DNA of 64,000 nt from Streptomyces sp. NBC_00289 (GCF_041435115.1 NZ_CP108046.1:6262001-6326000); one strand, 5' to 3'; positions 43,277 to 50,446 are shown, numbered from the stretch's first letter. Translations and numbers: made by a program. The notes: generated from the sequence alone by a model not told the origin.

Positions 43277-44457
43277 CTGACCACTTCCTTCACCGGCACC
43301 TGACCGTCACGGGTGACCAGGACCATCAGGCCCGGAGCCCCTCGGGTGCCGGTGCGGTGCCGCCACCATGTCGACTCGGACTCCATCGCCGGCACCTGCA
43401 CGAAGGTGCGCGGGCCGTCCGTGTCGATCAGCTCGTGATGCAGGTGACCGGCGAGGAGGAGATCCGCGGAGTGCATCGCGGACGCTTTGTCGAACGCCTG
43501 GCCCCGCCACCACTCGAAATGTTTGCCGCTCCGCCACTGGTGACCGTGAGCGTGGGCGACGACGGTCCCCGAGCACTCGACGACGACCGTCAGCTCGTCC
43601 GTGTCCGGGACGAACACCTCGACGTGGGCGTACTCCTCGCCCGCCAGGGTCAGGGCCTCGCTCACGGAGATCAGGGCCTCGGTGTCGTGGCTGTCGTCGT
43701 AGCGGGTCACGCCCTTGCCGCCCGGCCGGACAGCCTCGCCGTGGTTGCCGGGGACGGCAACGACCGTCAGCCGGGAGACCATCGAAGCGAAGCGGATGAT
43801 CGCGTAAGCCATCAGTCGGCGGGTCAAGCGGATCTGCTCGGTGAGGGTGAGCTGAGTCCGCCACGTGTTCGCCCCGCCCTGCGAGACGAAACCTTCGATG
43901 TGGTCGCCGAGCCACGCGAGGTGAACGTGCTCGATGCTGAACCGCTCCCGGTACGTCTCCAGCAGCTCGACCGCACGGTCGATGCAGTCCATCGCCCGCT
44001 TGATCGTGCCCTCGTACCCGTCGCCGTCGATCTTCCCGAACTGCATGTCGCCCAGGGCGACAACGTACGTGAACTCCCCGTCCTCCTGGACCGGCACGAA
44101 CCCGGCGCCCTTGTCGAATACGTCGAGAAGCTCGTCGATGTCGAGCCGCTCGACAACCGCCGGCACCTTGCGGCGGCCGAAGGAGAAGCGGGCCGAGACG
44201 CCCGGCTCCCCGTTCGCCATCGTCCACTCGCTCGACCGGAAGCCGGTCACCTCCCACTCGGCAGGGTCGAGCTGGTGAGTGCGGAGCACGTCGGCCGCCG
44301 AACCCTCCGGGTCCATGCCCTCGGGGCCGCGAACGGTCACCTCGGCCGCGTCGCCCGAGACCTCGATCTGACGGGTGAAGTCCCGCTCCGGGTCCTGGCG
44401 GACGGGCGGGGCGGTCGGGGTCGAGAGAAGGTCGGTCAGCAGCTCAGAGCGGTTCAA
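43273..44457 (-). CDS. Calcineurin-like metallophosphoesterase
   Basis: 394 aa. Metal-binding motifs in order: GDMQFGK (D-x-H variant), WLGDHIEGF (GD), AVPGNHGE (GNH), then AHAHGHQW and LLAGHLHHE (GH-x-H). The first 110 residues carry FSFGRRKVPAV and are unassigned. Phage enzymes of this group act as nucleases or phosphodiesterases in DNA processing, related to SbcD/Mre11. The start is TTG 44457, lying in the 14-bp phage motif, 3 bp after the stop of the upstream gene. There is no strong ribosome binding site, so reinitiation is likely. Confidence 0.88.
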   Translation of the reverse strand: MNRSELLTDLLSTPTAPPVRQDPERDFTRQIEVSGDAAEVTVRGPEGMDPEGSAADVLRTHQLDPAEWEVTGFRSSEWTMANGEPGVSARFSFGRRKVPAVVERLDIDELLDVFDKGAGFVPVQEDGEFTYVVALGDMQFGKIDGDGYEGTIKRAMDCIDRAVELLETYRERFSIEHVHLAWLGDHIEGFVSQGGANTWRTQLTLTEQIRLTRRLMAYAIIRFASMVSRLTVVAVPGNHGEAVRPGGKGVTRYDDSHDTEALISVSEALTLAGEEYAHVEVFVPDTDELTVVVECSGTVVAHAHGHQWRSGKHFEWWRGQAFDKASAMHSADLLLAGHLHHELIDTDGPRTFVQVPAMESESTWWRHRTGTRGAPGLMVLVTRDGQVPVKEVVR

Positions 44458-44466
44458 ACTTTACAC
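44453..44466 (+). promoter_or_regulatory. Dispersed 14-bp phage motif, copy 2
   Basis: TTCAAACTTTACAC, one mismatch to the consensus. On the coding strand it contains the TAA stop of the 67-aa gene and the TTG start of the phosphoesterase. Confidence 0.65.
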
Positions 44467-44664
44467 ACCATCCCGGAGAGAGCGTCGGTACGTACGGATC
44501 GTGGAAGCGGACACGGTGTGCCCGTGCCGGCGGAGGACGAGGGCCAGGCGCTCGGCCGAGGAGCCGTCGAGGAGACGGAGAACGACGGTCTCCCGCGCGT
44601 CCGGCTCCAGCTCCTCGTAGATGCGCTTCAGGGTCGGGCCGGGACTGCCCGGCAGGTCCGTCAC
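44461..44664 (-). CDS. Small helix-turn-helix protein
   Basis: 67 aa from GTG 44664, which overlaps the upstream stop by 4 bp. LKRIYEELEPDARETVVLRLL then ALVLRRHGHTVSASTIRTYR is a compact helix-turn-helix of the type seen in phage regulators and replication accessories. The frame upstream to 44841 is a shadow. Its stop lies inside a copy of the 14-bp motif. Confidence 0.72.
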   Translation of the reverse strand: MTDLPGSPGPTLKRIYEELEPDARETVVLRLLDGSSAERLALVLRRHGHTVSASTIRTYRRSLRDGV

Positions 44665-45023
44665 TTCGAGCCCCGGTCGATCTGGCCGATGGCCGCGACC
44701 GCGAGGGAGGCGAGCCGTACGAGGCCCTTGCGGATCTCCTCCGGCGTGCGCCCGCCGAAGGCCGCGAAGGCGACCTCGATCGCCAGGCCATCGACACCCA
44801 GGACTCCGACCTCTCCCCGGTCGGCGTTGATGATGGCCCACTCCTCACCGCGCCTGCGGTAGGCATCGGTGCCCCGCTTCGGGTGTACGCCGCCGACGAG
44901 ATGCGAAGGCAGGTCGGCTATCACCTTGGCCGCGCCGTGCACCTCGGCCACCACGGAGGCGAGGGGGTCAGCCGCTCGCGCGGGCCTCTTGGCCGCCGTC
45001 TTCTTTGCCGTCGTCTCCGTCAC
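44661..45023 (-). CDS. Hypothetical phage protein
   Basis: 120 aa from GTG 45023. A Lys/Ala-rich start (TETTAKKTAAKRPARAADP) precedes LPSHLVGGVHPKRGTDAYRR and DGLAIEVAFAAFGGRTPEEI. No known domain. Coupled by 4-bp overlaps to the primase gene upstream and the HTH gene downstream, so it belongs to the replication operon. Confidence 0.75.
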   Translation of the reverse strand: MTETTAKKTAAKRPARAADPLASVVAEVHGAAKVIADLPSHLVGGVHPKRGTDAYRRRGEEWAIINADRGEVGVLGVDGLAIEVAFAAFGGRTPEEIRKGLVRLASLAVAAIGQIDRGSK

Positions 45024-45688
45024 TGGCCCTCCTCCTGAATCACGCCGAGGAGGGCCTGAGCGCCCCCCTGCATGTACGTCTCGGTCACGTCGCCGTCCCG
45101 CAGGCGCATCCCTCGCGCCTGCCGCAGGGCCCGGCAGAGCTTCGCGGTGAACTCGGCGCCGGCATCGTCGGGATCGCCCCACACGCGGATGCGGTTGAAG
45201 CCCGCGAGCATCCGCCTGTGCCTGCCCTGGAAGATCGAGGCGCCGGGGATGGCGACCGCGAACAGCCCGAGCTTCCGCAGGATCACGCGGTCGAGTTCGC
45301 CCTCGGTCACGTCGAGGGTGTCCCCCGCCTGATGAATCGAGTCGATCCCGTACATGCGCGGGGGATCGTCCTTGATCGAGTTGTACTTCCCGTGGAAGTG
45401 GGCCCGGTGGTCGTGGTCTTCCAGGCAGCGGAAGCGGACCGTCAGGGGCGAGCCGTTCCGGTCGAGATACGGGATCGCGAGCATTCCGCGGAACCGCTCA
45501 TGACCGGGGAAGGGCAGGTCACCGACGACGCCAAGCCGGTGTGTAGCCGCCTCCTCGCGACCGATCCCCCGGTCGAGGAGATACCTTGCGGCGCCCGGCG
45601 TAAGAGCTGCCTGATAGGCGCTCACCGCCTCCTCCAGCATCTCTCGTTGCGAAGGCGAGAGAGGCTGCAAGGGCTCGTGCTCCGACAA
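45020..45688 (-). CDS. Primase catalytic part (Toprim)
   Basis: 222 aa from TTG 45688. The start resembles the DnaG N-terminal subdomain of the RNA polymerase core (AARYLLDRGIGREEAATHRLG, MLAIPYLDRNGSPLTVRFR). The Toprim core has LDVTEGELDRVILRKLG with the Glu and VWGDPDDAGAEFTAKL with the DxD pair. It lacks a zinc finger, which is encoded in the overlapping upstream frame. Together they would make a DnaG-type primase for lagging-strand synthesis. The start lies 170 bp inside the zinc-finger gene. Confidence 0.85.
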   Translation of the reverse strand: MSEHEPLQPLSPSQREMLEEAVSAYQAALTPGAARYLLDRGIGREEAATHRLGVVGDLPFPGHERFRGMLAIPYLDRNGSPLTVRFRCLEDHDHRAHFHGKYNSIKDDPPRMYGIDSIHQAGDTLDVTEGELDRVILRKLGLFAVAIPGASIFQGRHRRMLAGFNRIRVWGDPDDAGAEFTAKLCRALRQARGMRLRDGDVTETYMQGGAQALLGVIQEEGQ

Positions 45689-45935
45689 AGTCAGTGCCCT
45701 CCTTTTCCATGATCAGAGTGAATGCGTCGCCGCCCTTCCCGCACGAGTGGCACTTCCAGAGCTGCCGGTCCGTGTTCCAGGAGAAGGAGGGGGTGTTGTC
45801 GTCGTGGAACGGGCACGGAGCCATGCCCGAGGCGCGGTGGGAGTCGTACTCCACCTCGTAGTGATCGAGGACCGCTTCGAGCGTCGGCTTCTCGTGCTCG
45901 CCGTCCTCGCTCGTTTCGAGCCGCTGGATTCTCAC
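45519..45935 (-). CDS. Primase zinc-finger part (CHC2)
   Basis: 138 aa from GTG 45935. APCPFHDDNTPSFSW and LWKCHSCGKGGDAFTLIMEK give the C-x2-H/C-x2-C zinc ribbon of DnaG-type primases. After about residue 85 the sequence becomes low-complexity (RDAGGGGERLSGSSYAGRR), where this frame overlaps the Toprim gene; only the first part is likely to be functional. A switch of frame within the overlap would give a full-length primase. It is joined by a 4-bp overlap to a 50-aa gene upstream. Confidence 0.8.
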   Translation of the reverse strand: MRIQRLETSEDGEHEKPTLEAVLDHYEVEYDSHRASGMAPCPFHDDNTPSFSWNTDRQLWKCHSCGKGGDAFTLIMEKEGTDFVGARALAASLAFATRDAGGGGERLSGSSYAGRRKVSPRPGDRSRGGGYTPAWRRR

Positions 45936-46084
45936 GCGAGCCGCCTCCCGAGGAAGGCGCCCCGCTCGTCGTCGTAACCGAGGGACTCGAAGCCCTGCTC
46001 GGCCGCCGAGTCCAGATCGAAGCGGCCCAGCTCGATCGTGAGCCGCTCCAGCTCGGCGGCCTCCTCGAAGGTGAGGGCGCTCAC
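45932..46084 (-). CDS. 50-aa hypothetical phage protein
   Basis: From GTG 46084 to a TGA at 45932-45934. The sequence begins MSALTFEEAAELERLTIELG and ends GAFLGRRLA; acidic and helical. It overlaps the nuclease stop (GTGA) and the primase zinc-finger start (GTGA), filling exactly the gap between them in the same style as its neighbours, which is the main support. Function unknown. Confidence 0.7.
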   Translation of the reverse strand: MSALTFEEAAELERLTIELGRFDLDSAAEQGFESLGYDDERGAFLGRRLA

Positions 46085-46458
46085 TCGACGCCCCGCAGAT
46101 CGAAGTAGTCCTCGACCGTGGTCAGGACGAACGCCTTCCGCCAGTTCTTCCCCCGGCGCTTCACGATGACGATCGAGTCCACGTCGAACGGGTCGAGGTC
46201 GCGGTGCCGGGCGAAGTTCAGGCGCTCAACCTCGGCCTCGTCGAGGAACGGGCCCGGCGTGAGCGCGGCGTTCTTCGCCTCGATCACCAGATAGGTGCCG
46301 CCGGTCTCCCGGATCACGAGGTCGCCCTCGTCCTCGGCCCCGGTCAGACGGAGCCGCTCGGCGTCCTCGCCGACCGACCGCAGGCCCGCGAGGAGTTCGG
46401 TCTCCCAGGAAGCGCCCTTGCGCTTGTTGGCTCGGTTGCGATCACTGATCGAGGTCAA
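46081..46458 (-). CDS. PD-(D/E)xK nuclease, Holliday-junction-resolvase-like
   Basis: 125 aa from TTG 46458. RKGASWETELLAGLRSVGED supplies the helix with the first acidic residue, then EDEGDLVIRETGG and YLVIEAKNAALTPG give the D and ExK of the active site. The size and pattern match Hjc/VRR-like resolvases used to resolve recombination or replication junctions. The start lies in a copy of the 14-bp motif, 3 bp after the stop of the ATPase gene upstream. Confidence 0.82.
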   Translation of the reverse strand: MTSISDRNRANKRKGASWETELLAGLRSVGEDAERLRLTGAEDEGDLVIRETGGTYLVIEAKNAALTPGPFLDEAEVERLNFARHRDLDPFDVDSIVIVKRRGKNWRKAFVLTTVEDYFDLRGVE

Positions 46459-46467
46459 TCTTTACAC
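46454..46467 (+). promoter_or_regulatory. Dispersed 14-bp phage motif, copy 3
   Basis: GTCAATCTTTACAC, one mismatch. As at 44453, it holds on the coding strand the TAA stop of one gene and the TTG start of the next. Confidence 0.65.
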
Positions 46468-47331
46468 CGCCTTCGTAAGAGCGTCAGTCGGAGACCAGGG
46501 CTGAGAGGGGGGAGTCGTAGGGAAGACCCGTTCGAGCTTCGAGAAGCGGGTCACCTCCGGGTGGCAGCGCATCGACGCGTACCGCCGGGCGGTCGGATCG
46601 CAGGGCCCCATGCGTTGCTTGATCACCGCGACCCGGTACTCGTGCGAGTTCGGGTCCAGCGCCACGGAGAGGCTCAGCTCGGGCTTCTCCGACAAGCCGC
46701 CCTTCACCTGATCACGGGACGGCGGGGCCCACGGGTCCGACTTCGCCTCCCACGACTTGTCGGAGGCGTGGTGCAGGACGATCACGGTCGCGCCGGTCGC
46801 ACGGGCAAGCTCAGTGAGCCCGCTCATCACGGCCATCTGTTCCGTGTAGTCCGACTCGGCCCCGTCGAAATCCATGAGGTTGTCGAACACGATGACCTGC
46901 GGATAGTCGTCCCACAGCTCGACCCAGGCGCCGAGTTCCTCGTCGATGGCCTTCCACGTGATCGGCGAACCGAACGAGAACGTGAACGGCAGACCGGACA
47001 GCGAGTTCAGGTACACCTCGCGATGGCGTCCGCCGGCAGCCATCCCGGCCTCGACCATCTCCGTGGTGTCGCCGGTCATCATCGACGCGAGCCGAGACGA
47101 TGCGGTGAAGGCCGACATGTCCGCCGAGAAGTACAGCGTCGGGAGAGCCATCATCGCCGTCCAGAACAGCGCGAAGCCCGACTTCTGCGTACCCGAGCGG
47201 CCCGCGATCATCACGACTTCGCCGTGCCGGGGACGGCACCCCATCTGATACAGCGCCTCGAACGCCTCGACGCGGGGCAGCTCCTTGCCGGACTCGGCAT
47301 GCAGCGCGAGCGACCGTGCGGGAGTCAGCAC
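46462..47331 (-). CDS. RecA/DnaB-fold ATPase, replicative helicase-like
   Basis: 289 aa from GTG 47331. Walker A AGRSGTQKSGFALFW, Walker B VIVFDNLMDFDG, then VIVLHHASDKSW, which corresponds to the sensor strand of DnaB/KaiC-type proteins. It has no N-terminal DnaB domain, so it is a minimal hexameric helicase core, common in actinobacteriophages. It lies between a thymidine kinase and a resolvase-like gene, next to the primase, which supports a role at the phage fork. Confidence 0.85.
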   Translation of the reverse strand: MLTPARSLALHAESGKELPRVEAFEALYQMGCRPRHGEVVMIAGRSGTQKSGFALFWTAMMALPTLYFSADMSAFTASSRLASMMTGDTTEMVEAGMAAGGRHREVYLNSLSGLPFTFSFGSPITWKAIDEELGAWVELWDDYPQVIVFDNLMDFDGAESDYTEQMAVMSGLTELARATGATVIVLHHASDKSWEAKSDPWAPPSRDQVKGGLSEKPELSLSVALDPNSHEYRVAVIKQRMGPCDPTARRYASMRCHPEVTRFSKLERVFPTTPPSQPWSPTDALTKAV

Positions 47332-47889
47332 CTAGCTTCCTTTCTCTGCGATTCCTTGCGCCCAGTGCAGTCGGCACAGGACGCGGTACGTGGACCCGAT
47401 ATCGCCCACCTGGAACTGAGCGCCCGAGCGGGCCACCCGGCCCCCTTCGATGCGGGCGTTGATCAGGCCCGGCCTGCGGCACCAGCAGAAGACATCCGCC
47501 TGTAGGCGGATCACTGCGTCGGCCAGTTCGACCAGGCGGCCGGAGCCGGGGAAGAGGTGCGACCGGAAGTCGGTCAGGAGACCGAAGCAGTCGACCGCCA
47601 CCCCTTCCCGGTCCACCACGGCTGCGAGCTGCTCGACCTGCCGGGGACTGAGGAACTGCGCCTCGTCCACGACGGCGAAGCTCGCCCCCGAGAGGAGCGC
47701 GACCAGATCGGAGGACTCCGACACCTGGAACGCTTCCTCGGCTACGCCGAGCCGGGACGACATGCGGCCATCCCGGCTCGGCCCAGTGAGGAGGACTCCT
47801 TCGCGGCCCGCGCTGCGGTAGTTGAAGGCCATCTGAAGCGCGAGCGTGGACTTGCCCGCGCCCATCGGCCCCGCGAAGAATCGGAGCAT
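47332..47889 (-). CDS. tdk: Thymidine kinase
   Basis: 185 aa from ATG 47889, which overlaps the stop upstream (TGATG). P-loop FAGPMGAGKSTLALQM, Walker B VVDEAQFL, lasso region GLLTDFRSHLFPGS, and a zinc-binding set from VFCWCRRPG and a late C-R-L-H. It phosphorylates thymidine for dTMP supply during phage replication. It stops one base before the ATPase gene. The longer frame reaching 48180 is a shadow of the upstream gene. Confidence 0.92.
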   Translation of the reverse strand: MLRFFAGPMGAGKSTLALQMAFNYRSAGREGVLLTGPSRDGRMSSRLGVAEEAFQVSESSDLVALLSGASFAVVDEAQFLSPRQVEQLAAVVDREGVAVDCFGLLTDFRSHLFPGSGRLVELADAVIRLQADVFCWCRRPGLINARIEGGRVARSGAQFQVGDIGSTYRVLCRLHWAQGIAEKGS

Positions 47890-48320
47890 CAGTCGAAGTC
47901 GGGGGCCGCAGAGACGGCGGCCTCGACAGCGGCCTCGCGCGCCTTCACGTACCCGAGGATCTTGTCGCGGACGCCGGGGTCGCTGACCGGACGCCACACC
48001 CAGGCGGGGTGCTGACCGGGGCGCTTCGGGGGCACCTGCTCCAGGCGCACGATGGTCCCGTTGCCGACGACCCGCTTCAGGTCGCGGGCGAGGAGGGTCT
48101 GTTCGATCCGCTGTCCCTTCGTGACCTCGGGGGTGCCGGCGTCCAGCGCGGCCATGTTCCCGAACACGGACACGTCGCACAGGGCGGAGTCCTTCGGGCC
48201 GTTCGGGGTGGGTCGCTGGTCCTCGTACTCGTGGACCTCGATCAGGAAGGCGAGGGCGTCCTTCACGTCGCCCGGCTTGAACCAGCCGCCGCCAACGGTG
48301 GGGATGTCAACGATCTGCAC
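47889..48320 (-). CDS. Hypothetical phage replication-region protein
   Basis: 143 aa from GTG 48320, with an excellent TAGGAG box. VGGGWFKPGDVKDALAFLIEV, then VSVFGNMAALDAGTPEVTKG and RVVGNGTIVRLEQVPPK, suggest a beta-rich fold; a single-strand DNA-binding role would fit the neighbourhood, but no motif proves it. Followed directly by the thymidine kinase. Confidence 0.72.
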   Translation of the reverse strand: MQIVDIPTVGGGWFKPGDVKDALAFLIEVHEYEDQRPTPNGPKDSALCDVSVFGNMAALDAGTPEVTKGQRIEQTLLARDLKRVVGNGTIVRLEQVPPKRPGQHPAWVWRPVSDPGVRDKILGYVKAREAAVEAAVSAAPDFD

Positions 48321-48345
48321 GGATGTATCTCCTAGGTGTCTTGTC

Positions 48346-48492
48346 TCAGTGATGGGGGAGGCAGCGGGCGGGCATGTCGCCCGCCTTCGAGAAGGTCCAG
48401 AGACCGCAGGGAGCGGAGGTCCACACCCACGCGGCCCCGGCGATGAGAGTCGCGATGAAGGCCGCGGCGACTACGGCGCCGAACGTCTTCAC
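48346..48492 (-). CDS. 48-aa membrane protein
   Basis: From GTG 48492 (overlapping the upstream stop by 4 bp) to TGA 48346-48348. MKTFGAVVAAAFIATLIAG is a single hydrophobic helix or signal anchor, followed by a short tail with two Cys. The GTGA coupling typical of this operon supports it. Function unknown; small phage membrane proteins of this type often act on the host envelope. Confidence 0.65.
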   Translation of the reverse strand: MKTFGAVVAAAFIATLIAGAAWVWTSAPCGLWTFSKAGDMPARCLPHH

Positions 48493-48995
48493 GCGGTCTT
48501 CAGGGCTCGGCCGCGCGCCTTGTAGGCGGTCATCACGGCCGGGTCGGCGAACATCGCCTGGTTGGAAGCCCAGAGCTTCTGAAGGTCAGCGATGCTGGTC
48601 TGCTTCTCGATCTCGCCGAGAATCCAGGCCGAGCCGTTGTCCTTCGGAGTCTCGGGCTTGGCCGCCGAAGCGGTCGCCCACGGGTCGTTCGCCGGAGCGG
48701 ACGCCGGGGCAGAGTCGGGGGTCGTGTCCTCGGCGATGACTCGGGCGTCGAGCATCGCGGCGATGTTGCCCTTCCCGTGAGCGAGGTTCGTCGCGTTGAC
48801 GACGAGGCTGCTCAGCGAGAGGCCGGTTACATCTTTACACTCGAACCCGAAGTAGTCACAGATGAGGGAACGAACCTCCGGGACAGTGCCACGGAAGACC
48901 GCCCACGTGTCCTCGTAGGACTTGCCGTACTTGATGGTCACGCCGATCGTGCCGTCACCCTGGGGGGTGACCGCGCCTTCCTGATCCGCTCGCAC
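48489..48995 (-). CDS. Hypothetical phage protein
   Basis: 168 aa from GTG 48995 with an AGGAG box. Residues 15-75 (YGKSYEDTWAVFRGTVPEVR, LICDYFG, LSLSSLVVNATNLAHGKGN) form a compact unit, followed by a disordered Ala/Pro linker and a C-terminal helix pair (LGEIEKQTSIADLQKLWASN). The layout recalls phage DNA-binding accessory proteins next to recombination nucleases, but no known motif is present. A copy of the 14-bp motif stands 27 bp ahead of the start and a weaker copy lies within the gene. Confidence 0.7.
   Translation of the reverse strand: MRADQEGAVTPQGDGTIGVTIKYGKSYEDTWAVFRGTVPEVRSLICDYFGFECKDVTGLSLSSLVVNATNLAHGKGNIAAMLDARVIAEDTTPDSAPASAPANDPWATASAAKPETPKDNGSAWILGEIEKQTSIADLQKLWASNQAMFADPAVMTAYKARGRALKTA
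48827..48840 (+). promoter_or_regulatory. Dispersed 14-bp phage motif, copy 4 (weaker)
   Basis: TTACATCTTTACAC keeps the CTTTACAC half only. It lies inside a coding sequence, so it may be chance or a weaker site. Confidence 0.35.
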
Positions 48996-49021
48996 TTCGC
49001 TCCTTCGCTCCTTGCTCTGGG

Positions 49022-49035
49022 GTCAAACTTAACAC
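49022..49035 (+). promoter_or_regulatory. Dispersed 14-bp phage motif, copy 5
   Basis: GTCAAACTTAACAC, one mismatch, in the 51-bp gap between the Cas4/RecB-like nuclease gene and the 168-aa gene, 27 bp before the latter's start. Confidence 0.65.
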
Positions 49036-49046
49036 GGGAGTCGCAG

Positions 49047-49979
49047 TTAAGCGACGTTCTCTTCTGTGACACCGCTCACCCACGGGCGCATGGCGCCCTT
49101 CACGCTCCGCATGGCGCGGATCTCGCGGGCGAGCCTGGCCGCAGCCCAGCCGATCTCCAGGTCCACCCAGTGAAGGGTGCACTCGCCGGAGCCGGAGGGC
49201 AGGTTGATGATGATCCCCCACTTCTGGGAGACCTCGGGCATGGGGCGGTAGGCCGTCGCGGCTTCATCCGCCGGCACCACTCGCTTCTTCCAGGCGGCGA
49301 ACGCCTTCTTGTCCGCCGTGTCCACGGGGAAGCGGGTGTAGTCGTAGAACTCGCCCCGGCTGTAGGTGGCGAGCTGGGCCGCCATCTTCAGGCCGCCGTA
49401 CTGGACGGAGCCCGTCTTCAGGTCGCCGATGAACAAGCCCTCGACGCGATCCCCGTCCGGGCCCGGCCCGGCGTATTCGAGGGCGCGGTCGAACGTGCCT
49501 CCCGTGCCCAGCTCGGGCACGACGACGAACTTCTCCACGGCCTTCACGGTGAACTCGACCGTCGAGCCCATGTACGCGGCCATGTCCCGCAGGTCGCGGG
49601 AAGCGGTGCCGGCGGGCAGAGCCTCCCCGCGGTCGACGTACTCCGAGAGCGTGTGAAGGTGCGTGCCCTTCTCCCGCTTCAGGTTGGCGCCGGAGATGTC
49701 CTGTGCCTGCTCGGCCAGGGCGTTCAGCTTGCGCTTGTCGTCGGCGTCCTCGGGGTCGAGCTGCCGCACAACTTCCAGCATGGACGGGCGCTTCGCGGCC
49801 CCGACCAGGGTCATGCGCGACTTCCAATCGGAGATCGCGCTCTTGTCTTCGATGCAGTCGATGAAGGTCGTCGTGCGGGTCAGGGCCTTCGGCTTGCCAC
49901 CCTCCTTCGGGATGACGAGCGGCCGGTCCCAGCCGTCACGGGGGACGGTCGCCTCGGGCGTCAGGTCGACGATGTTCAC
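49047..49979 (-). CDS. Cas4/RecB-like PD-(D/E)xK exonuclease
   Basis: 310 aa. GTHLHTLSEYVDRGE is the front helix with a conserved His, GTFDRALEY and LFIGDLKTGS give the D and DxK of the active site, and LKMAAQLATYS matches the QxxxY motif of the RecB/Cas4 group. Phages use such nucleases in recombination. The start overlaps the 94-aa gene upstream by 4 bp (ATGA). It is near the beginning of the leftward early operon. Confidence 0.85.
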   Translation of the reverse strand: MNIVDLTPEATVPRDGWDRPLVIPKEGGKPKALTRTTTFIDCIEDKSAISDWKSRMTLVGAAKRPSMLEVVRQLDPEDADDKRKLNALAEQAQDISGANLKREKGTHLHTLSEYVDRGEALPAGTASRDLRDMAAYMGSTVEFTVKAVEKFVVVPELGTGGTFDRALEYAGPGPDGDRVEGLFIGDLKTGSVQYGGLKMAAQLATYSRGEFYDYTRFPVDTADKKAFAAWKKRVVPADEAATAYRPMPEVSQKWGIIINLPSGSGECTLHWVDLEIGWAAARLAREIRAMRSVKGAMRPWVSGVTEENVA

Positions 49980-50260
49980 GCGGCCTCCATGGCGAGGTAG
50001 ACGGACGGGACGGAGTTGCCGAACGGGTCGGCGTCGAGGTCGTTCGGCCGGAGCCAGATCCGGACCCGGCCGTCTTCGAGAAGTTCGGCTTCGTGCTCCT
50101 CGTCGGGAACGGGCTCCAGGCCGAGCGCCTCCGCCTGGTCGAGGGCGACGCGCATCTCGCGGCCGGACGCGTCAGGCTCCGCTACCAACGAGCAGTGCCA
50201 AGGAGGAACGCCGTCGAGGCGGACCTTCGGGCCAGCCTGGAACACATTCGAGCAGCCCAC
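49976..50260 (-). CDS. First gene of the leftward early operon, hypothetical
   Basis: 94 aa from GTG 50260 with a purine-rich GGAAGGGGGG box. VPPWHCSLVAEPDASGREMR and RVRIWLRPNDLDADPF are the main features; an acidic helix lies between. No known domain. It is the promoter-proximal gene behind the TTGACA promoter at 50301-50330, so its product should appear early in infection. Confidence 0.75.
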   Translation of the reverse strand: MGCSNVFQAGPKVRLDGVPPWHCSLVAEPDASGREMRVALDQAEALGLEPVPDEEHEAELLEDGRVRIWLRPNDLDADPFGNSVPSVYLAMEAA

Positions 50261-50300
50261 GTCTGCCCCCCTTCCTGTAAAAATGGAACCTTGCGAGACC

Positions 50301-50330
50301 GTTCTACGTCCGCGCGGATGGCGATGTCAA
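50301..50330 (-). promoter_or_regulatory. Leftward early promoter
   Basis: On the minus strand TTGACA (50330-50325) and TAGAAC (50306-50301) are separated by 18 bp, close to the vegetative consensus. The -35 overlaps a GTCAA-CT-TTGAC palindrome (50326-50337), which suits repression. The first gene starts at 50260. Confidence 0.75.
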
Positions 50331-50351
50331 CTTTGACCCTGAAAGGCGCCC

Positions 50352-50367
50352 GGTGACCTACGTCACC
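50352..50367. promoter_or_regulatory. 16-bp palindrome GGTGAC-N4-GTCACC (copy 2)
   Basis: GGTGACCTACGTCACC, same arms and spacing as 35814-35829. It lies 22 bp upstream of the leftward early promoter's -35, a suitable place for a repressor or activator. Confidence 0.65.
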
Positions 50368-50446
50368 CGTACGGGCCCGGTGGTTGAATCGCGAAGAAAC
50401 TGTAAAACCCGCAGGTGAGGAAGGTCATGCTCCTCTGGGATGAGAA

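Noticed and set aside
43300..43320. GTCAC-GG-GTGAC near-palindrome as a third operator
   Set aside because: It lies in coding sequence, the arms and centre differ from the 16-bp palindrome, and it is explained by the protein sequence.
47332..48180. 282-aa form of thymidine kinase
   Set aside because: The N-terminal 97 residues are Arg-rich shadow of the 143-aa gene; the P-loop protein starts at ATG 47889.
49022..49035. The 14-bp motif as a minus-strand promoter (TTTGAC as -35)
   Set aside because: No suitable -10 lies at the right distance at any of the copies I checked, so a binding site is preferred over a promoter.
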